The notes: generated by a model from the sequence alone, not told the origin. 37,053 nucleotides of DNA from Herbaspirillum sp. (GCA_028291765.1 JAQGNR010000080.1:1-37053); one strand, 5' to 3'; shown: positions 1 through 8,318, counted from the first letter of the stretch. A program made the numbers and translations.

Positions 1-947
1 TTGACGTAATGACTGACATCGGCGATCGCAACAATCAGCCGGTAACCGTTGGTGCGGCCGATCTTGACCGGTTCGCAATAGACGGCATCATCGAAATCGC
101 GTGCATCTTCGCCATCGATGGTGACCAGCGGCACGTCGCGCAGATCGACCCGATCGTTCAAATCGACACTACGGACTTCGCCCGGCAATTTTGCCGCCAT
201 TTTCTTGGCGGCTTCTGAGAATTCGTGCGGCACGCCGTATTTGCGAACGGCGATTTCGATTTCCATGCCGGGGTCATCGATATCACCCAAAACTTCAACG
301 ATTTTTCCGACCGGCTTCGCATAACGCGAAGGCTGTTCGGTCAGTTCGACGCTGACCACTTGCCCTGTTTTCGCCTTACCGGTGGAGCCGGTCAGGACGA
401 TGTCTTGCCCAATGCGCTTGTCTTCCGGCACAATCACCCAGGCGCCGTTTTCGTTGAGCAGGCGGCCGATCACATGTGTATTGGCGCGACTGACGACTTC
501 GACGATGGTGCCTTCGGGACGGCCGCGGCGATCGGTGCCGATCACCCTTGCCTGCACCCGATCGCCGTGCAAAACCTTTTGCATTTCTTTTTCAGGCAGG
601 AAGATATCCTCGCCTGCATCGTCCGGTATCAAAAAACCGTAACCATCGCGATGGCTGCTCACGCGCCCTTCCACGAAATTCGGTAAATGCGTCAGTTGGT
701 AGTTACCATCCCGATCCGGTTTGATCTGGCCGTCGCGGTCCATCGCATTCAGACGCCGGTTCAACCCTTCCATTTCTTCAGGCTTGACGCCGAGAACAGC
801 AGCGAGAGACGTGGCGTTTTGCGATTCGGATGAGGTCCGCAAGATGCCGAGAATTTCCTCCCGGCTAGGGATAGTGTAGATATATTGGCTCAAAAGAGTG
901 TTCTGTAAGTTATTACCGGAGCTAAGTGTACCGGAGGACTGCGCCAT
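1..947 (-). CDS. rnr: Ribonuclease R, N-terminal part (runs off the left edge)
   Basis: This is the first ~315 codons of a 3'-5' exoribonuclease of the RNB family, which degrades structured RNA and takes part in mRNA and rRNA quality control in the cytoplasm. Visible parts are an N-terminal winged-helix region (TIPSREEILGIL... followed by LNAMDRDGQI), two cold-shock/OB-like domains (from about residue 88, GYGFLIPDDAGEDIFLP), and the start of the RNB catalytic domain with GEDARDFDDAVY, whose Asp residues bind the metal. The C-terminal RNB and S1 domains lie outside the window. The start is uncertain. I use the ATG at 947, but it lacks a clear Shine-Dalgarno. A TTG at 893 would give a protein beginning LSQYIYTIPSREEIL, which resembles the usual N-terminus of beta-proteobacterial RNase R. 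The gene diverges from the tRNA-Leu at 1052. Confidence 0.93.
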   Translation of the reverse strand, partial: MAQSSGTLSSGNNLQNTLLSQYIYTIPSREEILGILRTSSESQNATSLAAVLGVKPEEMEGLNRRLNAMDRDGQIKPDRDGNYQLTHLPNFVEGRVSSHRDGYGFLIPDDAGEDIFLPEKEMQKVLHGDRVQARVIGTDRRGRPEGTIVEVVSRANTHVIGRLLNENGAWVIVPEDKRIGQDIVLTGSTGKAKTGQVVSVELTEQPSRYAKPVGKIVEVLGDIDDPGMEIEIAVRKYGVPHEFSEAAKKMAAKLPGEVRSVDLNDRVDLRDVPLVTIDGEDARDFDDAVYCEPVKIGRTNGYRLIVAIADVSHYV

Positions 948-1005
948 GTGCCTAACGGCCCGGCCAATTGAAATGATTTATTTGAAAAAGTTTCTCGATA
1001 AGCGA

Positions 1006-1033
1006 TTGACTTCCAGGTGCTTTAATTTATAAT
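1006..1033 (+). promoter_or_regulatory. Sigma-70 promoter for tRNA-Leu copy 1
   Basis: TTGACT (1006-1011) and a perfect TATAAT (1028-1033) are separated by 16 bp. The -10 ends 18 nt before the tRNA 5' end. This is the strongest-looking promoter in the window, and it shows that the plus-strand tRNA copy can be expressed alone. Confidence 0.8.
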
Positions 1034-1051
1034 CTCGTTCTTTGGCGTAAA

Positions 1052-1136
1052 GCCCACGTGGCGGAATTGGTAGACGCGCATGGTTCAGGTCCATGTGCCG
1101 CAAGGTGTGGGGGTTCGAGTCCCTCCGTGGGCACCA
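1052..1136 (+). tRNA. tRNA-Leu (anticodon CAG), copy 1
   Basis: This 85-nt class II tRNA has a 7-bp acceptor stem (GCCCACG paired with CGTGGGC), a D-arm, an anticodon stem CATGG/CCATG with loop TTCAGGT (anticodon CAG, reads CUG), a short variable arm, the T-loop GGTTCGAGTCC and an encoded CCA. It is identical over its whole length to the minus-strand copy at 4015-4099. Sequence outside the tRNA is not shared between the copies. It has its own strong promoter just upstream. Confidence 0.97.
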
Positions 1137-1310
1137 AAGTTTTAGTGCGAAATTTGGCGCAAAAGTTTTGGTGCAAAAAGCTTCATAGATCAAACCGTTC
1201 CCAACGGATCTTTCCAAAGAATTTCTTCAAGAATCTTTCAGCGAGTTTATCAAATTCGCATCAAAATTCGTATCAAGATTCCACTAAATTCCCTAAGTTA
1301 CCCTAAGACT
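1136..1310. repeat. Degenerate short tandem repeats downstream of tRNA copy 1
   Basis: I see no gene here. The segment is a chain of imperfect 9-14 bp repeats: AAAGTTTTAGTGCG / AAATTTGGCGCA / AAAGTTTTGGTGCA (1136-1175), then ATCAAATTCGC / ATCAAAATTCGT / ATCAAGATTCCA (1249-1283), then CTAAATTCC / CTAAGTTACC / CTAAGACTC (1284-1311). No stem with a U-tract is evident, so tRNA 3' processing or termination is not explained by a simple terminator. Confidence 0.6.
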
Positions 1311-1356
1311 CGCATTATATTCGCGAAGTATACCCCCGTATCCAGAATCCCGGATA

Positions 1357-1803
1357 TCAAGCAAGGGTATTGACGATATTGCTGTTGAAACTATCGTTCG
1401 CAGCGAACGATGGAAGGCTCTGCAGGGAACCGGATGGCGTGTAAATACCGGAATTGCTTGGTGAACTGGGGAGCGTGCTCACCACCGTTAAATCGGTAAG
1501 GTCTTGCGAATAAAGCAGGACATTGGCACCGATCGCCGGGATTGCCGGCACAGCCGACGCTGCCTGCCCTGCCGTCGCCATCGAGTTAAGCAACCCTGCT
1601 GCATTGTAAGTCAACGCACCGGAATAACCCTGGCCGAGCGTCGAAACAATGCTCGACATATCCCCCAGATTAATCGCCGATGCGATGCTGCCGGCATCCG
1701 CCTTGTCCACGGGCGACATCGTGACGGGAGGAACTACCGGCGCATTGACCTTATAGGTCGCGCCGGAGGTGTCGATGGTCTGTGAGATCCCGGATACTGC
1801 CAT
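1357..1803 (-). CDS. Unrecognised 148-residue Ser/Ala/Thr-rich protein
   Basis: I do not recognise this family. The protein begins MAVSGISQTIDTSG and is rich in Ser, Ala, Thr, Gly, Val, Leu and Asn. It has only two Lys and about seven Asp, and has no Arg, Glu, Cys, His or Trp. There is no classical signal peptide or clear membrane helix. Codon use in this frame looks normal for the window, so I think it is real. A promoter-like pair (TTGTGT, 17 bp, CATAAT) lies just upstream, giving a leader of about 36 nt, and the ribosome binding site is weak. The composition resembles secreted or surface-filament proteins such as flagellar-type export substrates, but that is only a compositional impression. 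It sits alone inside the tRNA-bounded island, with no terminator that I can see. Confidence 0.7.
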   Translation of the reverse strand: MAVSGISQTIDTSGATYKVNAPVVPPVTMSPVDKADAGSIASAINLGDMSSIVSTLGQGYSGALTYNAAGLLNSMATAGQAASAVPAIPAIGANVLLYSQDLTDLTVVSTLPSSPSNSGIYTPSGSLQSLPSFAANDSFNSNIVNTLA

Positions 1804-1845
1804 GATTTATCTGCTTAATTGTCTGCGTTTATGTTGCATCTGAGA

Positions 1846-1874
1846 ATTATGCATACCCAGCTAAATTAACACAA
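1846..1874 (-). promoter_or_regulatory. Candidate promoter for the 148-residue protein
   Basis: On the minus strand TTGTGT (plus 1869-1874) and CATAAT (plus 1846-1851) are spaced by exactly 17 bp and lie about 45 nt before the start codon at 1803. Matches to the sigma-70 consensus are 4/6 and 5/6. Confidence 0.5.
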
Positions 1875-2014
1875 GGCCCTGACCTATCGATGCAACAGCG
1901 TTCAAATCCCCAGGAAATTCACCCAGATTTACATTCATACCGCCAACACCGGCGCACGCACACGTTGCGTTGGGAGAAGTCTTCAAACGCCTTATCCGAA
2001 TTACACGTTCATTA

Positions 2015-2656
2015 TTACTTGCCGGCGCCGGCTTTGAGCATCTCAAGCACTTGCGTTGCGGTACGCACCCGGCCCATGCGCGGAAAAATGCGGCGCATGA
2101 ATTGATCGTGATTGTCGGTTTCGGGAGAACTGGAAGCATCGCTGACGAACACCAGATTGAAATCCATATCGCGGGCCGCATAAGCGGTGCTCGCTACACC
2201 GACGTCAGTGGAACCGCCTGCAATGATTACCGTATCGATCTTGCGCGAGCGTAGCGCCAGCTCCAGATACGTCTGAAAGAACGCGCTCCAGCGGTATTTC
2301 GGAATAATGTAATCCTCCGGTGCGGGCGCGATTTCATCGATGACGGCCGATTCCCAGGTTCCGCCTGCAACGACCGGCTTGAAATCCGACCTATTCTCAT
2401 CGATCGGAATCGGATTGAGCCGTCCATCCGTATCGCGAATGGTATTGGCCGAGCTTGCATTGTCGGCGCGGTGATTCGCAGCAGCGTATGCCACCATCAC
2501 GCGATGCGCGCGCGCACCTTGCAGCACTTGACTGGCCGCGGCAACGACGGGCTTATAACGCTCCTGCGTTTTTGGATCTTCCTTCTTGATATGTCCATTT
2601 AACATATCGAAAAAAAGCAGTGCGCAGCGTTCAGGTATAAGCGTATCGATCGCCAT
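2015..2656 (-). CDS. Isochorismatase-fold hydrolase (nucleophile Cys replaced by Gly)
   Basis: This 213-residue protein has the isochorismatase/cysteine-hydrolase fold: a first strand ending in Asp (LLFFDMLNG, D17), the catalytic Lys in IIPKYRWSAF (K120), the IIAGGSTDVGVASTA segment, and the C-terminal FPRMGRVRTATQVLEML. In amidases of the family (nicotinamidase, carbamoylsarcosine hydrolase) the position in TD-x-x-V is the nucleophile Cys. Here it is Gly153, and the only Cys is C11. True isochorismatases (EntB, PhzD) also have Gly there and hydrolyse a vinyl ether, so that chemistry is more likely than amide hydrolysis. The substrate is unknown. The start at 2656 has AAAGGAAAT upstream. The reading frame stays open further upstream to 2791, but that part has no family similarity. 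It is divergent from the solute-binding protein gene. Confidence 0.85.
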   Translation of the reverse strand: MAIDTLIPERCALLFFDMLNGHIKKEDPKTQERYKPVVAAASQVLQGARAHRVMVAYAAANHRADNASSANTIRDTDGRLNPIPIDENRSDFKPVVAGGTWESAVIDEIAPAPEDYIIPKYRWSAFFQTYLELALRSRKIDTVIIAGGSTDVGVASTAYAARDMDFNLVFVSDASSSPETDNHDQFMRRIFPRMGRVRTATQVLEMLKAGAGK

Positions 2657-2702
2657 ATTTTGATTTCCTTTGCCTAGTTTTAATGCAGAGAAGTTGATAT
2701 AA

Positions 2703-2740
2703 GTTCCTATATGCGGAACAGTGTTTCTATATTTACAGAA
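2703..2740. promoter_or_regulatory. Operator-like palindromes between the divergent promoters
   Basis: GTTCC-N7-GGAAC forms a perfect inverted repeat at 2703-2719. A second weaker TTC-N10-GAA lies at 2725-2740. The second overlaps the -10 and start-site region of the hydrolase promoter and the first lies just downstream of it, a position suited to repression. The shape recalls IclR-family sites, but no regulator gene is in the window. Confidence 0.5.
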
Positions 2741-2767
2741 TATACCATGCGCGGAAAATGGTGTCAT
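2739..2767 (-). promoter_or_regulatory. Promoter for the isochorismatase-fold hydrolase
   Basis: On the minus strand ATGACA (plus 2762-2767; 5/6 match) is followed after 17 bp by TATATT (plus 2739-2744; 5/6 match). The expected start near 2732 gives a leader of about 75 nt to the ATG at 2656. Confidence 0.65.
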
Positions 2768-2791
2768 GCATCGATTTTTGGCAGATTTCAA

Positions 2792-2820
2792 TTGACATCA
2801 ATTCGACCGCCCCGTAAATT
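2792..2820 (+). promoter_or_regulatory. Promoter for the solute-binding protein
   Basis: A perfect -35 TTGACA (2792-2797), a 17-bp spacer and TAAATT (2815-2820) lie about 52 bp before the ATG at 2872. The -35 boxes of this promoter and the opposing hydrolase promoter are only 24 bp apart, so the two are back to back. Confidence 0.65.
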
Positions 2821-2871
2821 CAAACGTTTTTATCAAGATCGACAACCCGACCGGCAAACCATAAAAATCCA

Positions 2872-3942
2872 ATGACCAGCATCTACCGCCACAAAAACTT
2901 CCCATCCTTGAATAAGTTCGTTCGCATCGCAATGGCTGCCTTGCTGCTCTTCTCCACGACATTTGCATGGGCGCAGGTGCAGGATGCGACTTCTTATCAA
3001 GGGCCTGACCGGCAACAACGTCTATTGGATGGCGCAAAAAAAGAGGGGGGATTAGAGCTTTATACCTCCACGCCGGCAGACGAAATAGCCGTGCTGATCA
3101 GCGCTTTCGAAAAGAAATACGGCCTCAAAGTCAAATTGTGGCGCTCCGGTTCCGATATGGTGGTGCAGCGCTTGGTCAACGAGGGACATGCGCACCGTTT
3201 CGAAGCCGATGTGATCGAGGCGGACGGTACCAATCTTGAGGCGCTGCACCGTGAAAAATTACTGCAGGAAGTCAAATCGCCCAATCTGGCCGACTTGATT
3301 CCACAGGCCATTCCACCGCATCGCGAGTGGGTCGCAGCGCGCGTCAATATTTTCACATTGGCTTACAACACCAAATTGCTCAAAAAGGAAGATCTGCCGA
3401 AAACATGGTCGGATTTACTGGATCCGAAATGGAAAGGGAAACTCGGCATCGAAGCCGAAGATTCAGACTGGTTTGCCGGCATCATCGGCGAGCTGGGTGA
3501 GACAAAAGGATTAAAACTATTCCGGGATATCGCTACCACCAACGGTATATCGGTGCGCAAGGGCCATACGCTGCTGGCCAATCTGGTGGCTTCCGGCGAG
3601 GTGCCGCTGGCGCTGACGGTGCATAATTTCAAGGCGGAACAGCTCAAGCGCAACGGCGCCCCCATCGACTGGTTTATCATCCCGCCGGCGGTCGCGCAAT
3701 TGAATGGCATCGCCGTTGCCAAACAAGCGCCGCATCCGTATTCGGCGGTCCTGTTTTACGACTTCATGCTATCCGATGCGCAGACTATTTTGCAGCAGCA
3801 CGATTACATGCCCACCAATAAAAAAGTAGCCACGCCGCTGAGTAAATTACCGCTCAAGTTTATGGATCATAAAGTGGTGCTGGACGAGAACGATAAGTGG
3901 AACAAGCTGTATCAGGACATTATCGTCAAGCAAGGGAAATAA
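2872..3942 (+). CDS. Periplasmic ABC-type solute-binding protein (Fe3+/polyamine-binding-like)
   Basis: This is a 356-residue exported substrate-binding protein. The n-region is followed by a hydrophobic stretch (about residues 17-32) and a likely signal peptidase site after AWA (residue 34). The mature part shows features of the Fe3+/putrescine-binding class: RLLDGAKKEGGLELYTSTPADEI, FEKKYGLKVKLWRSGS, AYNTKLLKKEDLPKTWSDLLDPKWKGKLG and ...HPYSAVLFYDFMLS near the end. Such proteins deliver a ligand to an inner-membrane permease. No permease or ATPase gene is adjacent, so it is an orphan here and its ligand is unknown. I chose the ATG at 2872; an in-frame ATG at 2932 would leave a truncated signal. 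It diverges from the hydrolase gene and ends at a strong hairpin terminator. Confidence 0.88.
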   Translation: MTSIYRHKNFPSLNKFVRIAMAALLLFSTTFAWAQVQDATSYQGPDRQQRLLDGAKKEGGLELYTSTPADEIAVLISAFEKKYGLKVKLWRSGSDMVVQRLVNEGHAHRFEADVIEADGTNLEALHREKLLQEVKSPNLADLIPQAIPPHREWVAARVNIFTLAYNTKLLKKEDLPKTWSDLLDPKWKGKLGIEAEDSDWFAGIIGELGETKGLKLFRDIATTNGISVRKGHTLLANLVASGEVPLALTVHNFKAEQLKRNGAPIDWFIIPPAVAQLNGIAVAKQAPHPYSAVLFYDFMLSDAQTILQQHDYMPTNKKVATPLSKLPLKFMDHKVVLDENDKWNKLYQDIIVKQGK

Positions 3943-3943
3943 C

Positions 3944-3993
3944 AAAAACCCGTATAAACGAACGTTTGAACGTTTATACGGGTCGATGTTTTT
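3944..3993 (+). terminator. Intrinsic terminator, probably bidirectional
   Basis: A perfect 13-bp stem (3948-3960 ACCCGTATAAACG with 3971-3983) has a 10-nt loop. It is followed by TTTTT (3989-3993) and preceded by AAAAA (3944-3948). It directly follows the solute-binding gene stop and separates it from the convergent tRNA-Leu. Confidence 0.85.
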
Positions 3994-4014
3994 ACAACGG
4001 TTTGTATCTTATTC

Positions 4015-4099
4015 TGGTGCCCACGGAGGGACTCGAACCCCCACACCTTGCGGCACATGGACCTGAACCATGCGCGTCTACCAATTCCGCCACGTGGGC
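4015..4099 (-). tRNA. tRNA-Leu (anticodon CAG), copy 2
   Basis: This is the exact reverse complement of the tRNA at 1052-1136, including the encoded CCA, with anticodon CAG. No strong promoter is evident just upstream on the minus strand. It lies 83 bp after the phosphoribosyltransferase stop, so it may be co-transcribed with the hisZ-purA unit. This is probably the ancestral copy (inference). Confidence 0.97.
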
Positions 4100-4182
4100 C
4101 TGAAAGCCAATCCCCATAAGGGTTACAGCACTTTCGACGTGCCGAATAATACGTGCAATACGCATTATGGTCAATCGAAAAT

Positions 4183-4734
4183 CTAGCCCTTTTTCAACCA
4201 GGCGCTCAATTGATGCGCACCCAAACTATCATAATCCTCAAACGGCTGATGAATCCACGGATTCGTCGGCAAATGTTCCAGATAAAAATCGGGCTTGAGC
4301 GCAGAGCTTGCCTTCCACCAGATCACCGCCGATTTGACTTCAGTCACCGCCGGATAATGCACTTGCAAATGATTCTGCACTTTTTCCAGTGTGATACCGG
4401 AGTCGACCAAATCATCCACCAGCAGGATTCTTCCCGACAATGCGCCTTTGGTGATTGTGATGTATTTGGCGATATCGAGTTCGCCACGCAGTGTGCCGGC
4501 CTCCTCCCGATATGAACTGGTCGATAGAATCGCCAGCGGCACATTAAAAATACGGGAAAAAATATCGCCGGGACGCAAGCCACCACGCGCCAGACACAAT
4601 ACTTGATCGAAGCGATAACCTGCTTCGTAGACAATCAGGGCAAGCGATTCGATTGCGCGATGATAATCATCCCAGGAAACCCAGAGATGCTTGTCATCAG
4701 ACTGGTTTACAGTAGCGTTCGTTAAAAGAGGCAT
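4183..4734 (-). CDS. Purine phosphoribosyltransferase (xanthine/hypoxanthine-type)
   Basis: This 183-residue type I phosphoribosyltransferase has the PRPP-binding loop RILLVDDLVDSGITL (residues 102-116) and an upstream LCLARGGLRPGDIFSR segment (46-61) typical of the Gpt/Xpt group. It would transfer a ribose phosphate from PRPP to a purine base in salvage. The exact base cannot be fixed from sequence alone. It follows purA by 23 bp on the same strand, which suits a purine role and suggests co-transcription. The start ATG at 4734 gives MPLLTNATVN; the conserved part begins around LWVSWDDYHR, so a slightly shorter form is possible. Confidence 0.87.
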   Translation of the reverse strand: MPLLTNATVNQSDDKHLWVSWDDYHRAIESLALIVYEAGYRFDQVLCLARGGLRPGDIFSRIFNVPLAILSTSSYREEAGTLRGELDIAKYITITKGALSGRILLVDDLVDSGITLEKVQNHLQVHYPAVTEVKSAVIWWKASSALKPDFYLEHLPTNPWIHQPFEDYDSLGAHQLSAWLKKG

Positions 4735-4757
4735 AGTGGCGAATGGCTGGCAGGGGG

Positions 4758-6074
<1,317 letters not shown>

Positions 6075-7226
6075 TTAACCTAAATTTTGAATAATCCAAT
6101 TTCCGTTATGACAGACCACTGCCCGGTCGCAATCGAATTCGTCCAGGTCATTATCATGGCCCGGCAAACTCTGAATAACAATTTCTCCCGCTTCACGCAA
6201 TTCTATAATTTTCTGCCGCAATCCCGGTTCGGTGCTCCAGGGAGCGCGCACTGCAGGTTTGCGTGCCGCGCCCGGCATCAGGCGCGCCAATTCACGTAAA
6301 TCCATGGAGAACCCCGTCGCCGGACGCGCCCGTCCGAAAGCTTCGCCGACATGATCATAACGCCCGCCGCGCGCAACGGCGTTCGGCAGACCGGGCACAT
6401 AGGCCGCGAACATGACGCCACTATGATAATGATACCCACGCAAATCGGCCAGATCGATAATCACATCGGCATCGGCCGCCTGCTCAACCAGAATCTGCAA
6501 TTCGTCCAGCGCCTCGGCAATGCCGGGCAATGCCGGCAATATGGCGCGCGCTTTGTCGAGTATCGTCACGTCGCCGTACAAACCGGGCAATGCCAGCAAG
6601 GCATTGCGCGTGACGGGCGCAAAATCGACGCTAATGGCGTTCAGTTCAGGGATATCCTTGGCTTGCAATAGGGCAAACAATTGCGGTGCTTGCCGAACAG
6701 CCTTCGCATCGCCGGCAATAATTGCCTGCAATACGCCGACATGGCAAAGATCCAGCCGGACCTTTTTGAAACCGGCCAGATGCAGCGACGCCAGTGCCAG
6801 TTGCTGAATTTCAGCATCGGCTTCAAGTCCGGCATGACCGTAAATTTCCGCACCAATCTGCAACGGCTCACGCGTGGCGTGCAGACCGGAAGGCCGTGTC
6901 TGCAGCACGCTGCCGGCATAGCAAAGGCGCGTGACCGAGGTGCGGTTCAGCAAATGCGCATCGATGCGGGCAACCTGCGTGGTCATGTCGGCGCGAATAC
7001 CCATCGTGCGGCCGGACAATTGGTCGACCAGCTTGAATGTGCGCAAATCAGTATCCTGACCGGCGCCGGTCAGCAGCGACTCCAGATACTCCAGCATCGG
7101 CGGCATGACTAATTCATAACCGTACAGACGGAAGTGATCCAGAACCTGGCGACGCAGCTCTTCTATTTTTCTTGCTTCCGATGGCAAGACATCGGCGATA
7201 TTTTCGGGAAGGAGCCAGTTAGGCAT
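6075..7226 (-). CDS. hisZ: ATP phosphoribosyltransferase regulatory subunit
   Basis: HisZ is a catalytically inactive histidyl-tRNA synthetase paralogue that partners the short-form HisG and makes the first step of histidine synthesis sensitive to histidine. The 383-residue protein has the class II synthetase-like core: [18 protein letters not shown] at the N-terminus, [20 protein letters not shown], a motif-2-like stretch with [14 protein letters not shown] and [11 protein letters not shown], and [24 protein letters not shown]. The anticodon-binding domain of HisS is absent, as expected. I start at the ATG at 7226; the frame extends to 7265, but those 13 residues are not family-like. A terminator separates it from hflC. 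Confidence 0.94.
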   Translation of the reverse strand: MPNWLLPENIADVLPSEARKIEELRRQVLDHFRLYGYELVMPPMLEYLESLLTGAGQDTDLRTFKLVDQLSGRTMGIRADMTTQVARIDAHLLNRTSVTRLCYAGSVLQTRPSGLHATREPLQIGAEIYGHAGLEADAEIQQLALASLHLAGFKKVRLDLCHVGVLQAIIAGDAKAVRQAPQLFALLQAKDIPELNAISVDFAPVTRNALLALPGLYGDVTILDKARAILPALPGIAEALDELQILVEQAADADVIIDLADLRGYHYHSGVMFAAYVPGLPNAVARGGRYDHVGEAFGRARPATGFSMDLRELARLMPGAARKPAVRAPWSTEPGLRQKIIELREAGEIVIQSLPGHDNDLDEFDCDRAVVCHNGNWIIQNLG

Positions 7227-7344
7227 AAGGTAATGAGTCGAAAAAGAGAAATTCAGAGAAATCAAAGAAAATTATTCGTACGCGGCTTTAACGCATTAAA
7301 AACGGCAGATTAGTAGCCGCAAAGTAACAGCAAAACGCACACGC

Positions 7345-7378
7345 AAAAAATGAAAAGATGCCCGGCGACGAGCATCTT
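7345..7378 (-). terminator. Intrinsic terminator after hflC
   Basis: On the minus strand AAGATGC (plus 7372-7378) pairs with GCATCTT (plus 7355-7361) around a 10-nt loop. The stem is followed by TTTCATTTTTT, the complement of plus 7345-7354. It lies 46 bp past the hflC stop and ends the hfq-hfl unit before hisZ. Confidence 0.75.
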
Positions 7379-7400
7379 CCCATCTTTGTTATTTTACTAT

Positions 7401-7430
7401 CGCTTTATTTGCGTTTATTCGCGTTTATTT
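7401..7430. repeat. Three 10-bp tandem repeats across the hflC stop
   Basis: The units are CGCTTTATTT, GCGTTTATTC and GCGTTTATTT, in exact 10-bp register. The hflC stop codon (7425-7427) lies in the last unit. Confidence 0.7.
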
Positions 7431-8318
7431 CCTCGCGCCAACCGCACCGGCAACACCGCTATTTTTGAAATACTTGAAAAATTCGGAGTTTGGATCCATG
7501 ACCATTACATCACGGCGACTCTTGAAACTCGCACGGTACGCTTCAAGACTACGGTAAAACTTATAAAATTCCGGGTTTTGACTAAATGCCTGCGCATAAA
7601 TCTGGGACGCCTTGGCATCGCCTTCACCACGAATTTTTTCTGCATCGCGATAAGCTTCAGCCAGAATAACAGTCCGCTGACGATCCGCATCGGCACGGAT
7701 TTTCTCCGATTCAGCCGAACCTGTCGAACGCAATTCGTTCGCAACGCGGACCCGTTCGGATTTCATCCGATCATAGACGGAATTGTTGATCTGTTCGACA
7801 TAATCGACCCGCTTGAGGCGAATATCGACGATTTCCAGGCCAATCTGTTTCGCTTCTGCTTCTACCTTGATCTGCAACGCCGTCATCACTTTGCCGCGCT
7901 CGCCGGAGATTACTTCGCGCACCGTGCGTTTAGTGATTTCCTCATTCAGCGCCGCTTTGACGATCTGCGACATGCGATCTTGCGCACGCTGCTCGTCGCC
8001 GCCCAGGCTGATGAAATACAGGCGCGGATCGGCGATGCGCCATTTGACGAAGGTATCGACCAGAATGTTTTTCTTTTCGGCAGTGATAAAGCGATCTGCG
8101 TCACCCGTATCGATCGTCAGAATCCGTTTATCCAGGTAAATCACATTCTGGAATGGCGGCGGCAACTTGAAATGCAGACCTGGCTCACGAATAACCTGTT
8201 TGACTTCACCTAAGGCGAAGACGATTGCGAATTGTCTTTGATCGACCATGAATACGGTCGACGACAACAGCCAAATGGCAATGAGGATGCTGACAACCAG
8301 GGAGATCAGACGATTCAT
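7425..8318 (-). CDS. hflC: HflC, inner-membrane SPFH protein (FtsH modulator)
   Basis: This 297-residue stomatin/prohibitin-family protein has one N-terminal membrane anchor (about residues 5-23) and a periplasmic SPFH domain beginning VDQRQFAIVFALGEV. HflC forms a large complex with HflK around the FtsH protease and limits its attack on membrane proteins. Conserved segments include EPGLHFKLPPPFQNVIYLDKRI, a helical region with DADRQRTVILAEAYRDAEKIRGEGDAKA, and AYRASFKSRRDVMVMDPNSEFFKYF at the end. Its start overlaps the hflK stop by one base (TAATG), implying translational coupling. An intrinsic terminator lies downstream. Confidence 0.97.
   Translation of the reverse strand: MNRLISLVVSILIAIWLLSSTVFMVDQRQFAIVFALGEVKQVIREPGLHFKLPPPFQNVIYLDKRILTIDTGDADRFITAEKKNILVDTFVKWRIADPRLYFISLGGDEQRAQDRMSQIVKAALNEEITKRTVREVISGERGKVMTALQIKVEAEAKQIGLEIVDIRLKRVDYVEQINNSVYDRMKSERVRVANELRSTGSAESEKIRADADRQRTVILAEAYRDAEKIRGEGDAKASQIYAQAFSQNPEFYKFYRSLEAYRASFKSRRDVMVMDPNSEFFKYFKNSGVAGAVGARK

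Larger units (their letters stand above)
1052..4099. other. Accessory island bounded by inverted identical tRNA-Leu genes
   Basis: The two 85-nt tRNA-Leu genes form a perfect inverted repeat around about 2.9 kb that holds three genes unrelated to the neighbouring housekeeping operons. I see no integrase, transposase or target-site duplication. My recollection of relatives is that one tRNA-Leu lies between the purA/phosphoribosyltransferase pair and rnr on the same strand. That would make the minus copy ancestral and the plus copy the addition, but this is inference. Confidence 0.55.

Noticed and set aside
1058..1306. Open frame reading through the plus tRNA-Leu (MAELVDAHGSGPCAARCGG...), and its match at 3992-4174
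   Set aside because: These are translations of tRNA genes, a well-known source of false proteins. The matching sequence of the two frames is explained by the tRNA duplication.
1052..4099. Composite transposon or integrative element explanation for the tRNA-bounded island
   Set aside because: No transposase, integrase, direct repeats or target-site duplication are visible, so I report only an island bounded by inverted tRNA copies.
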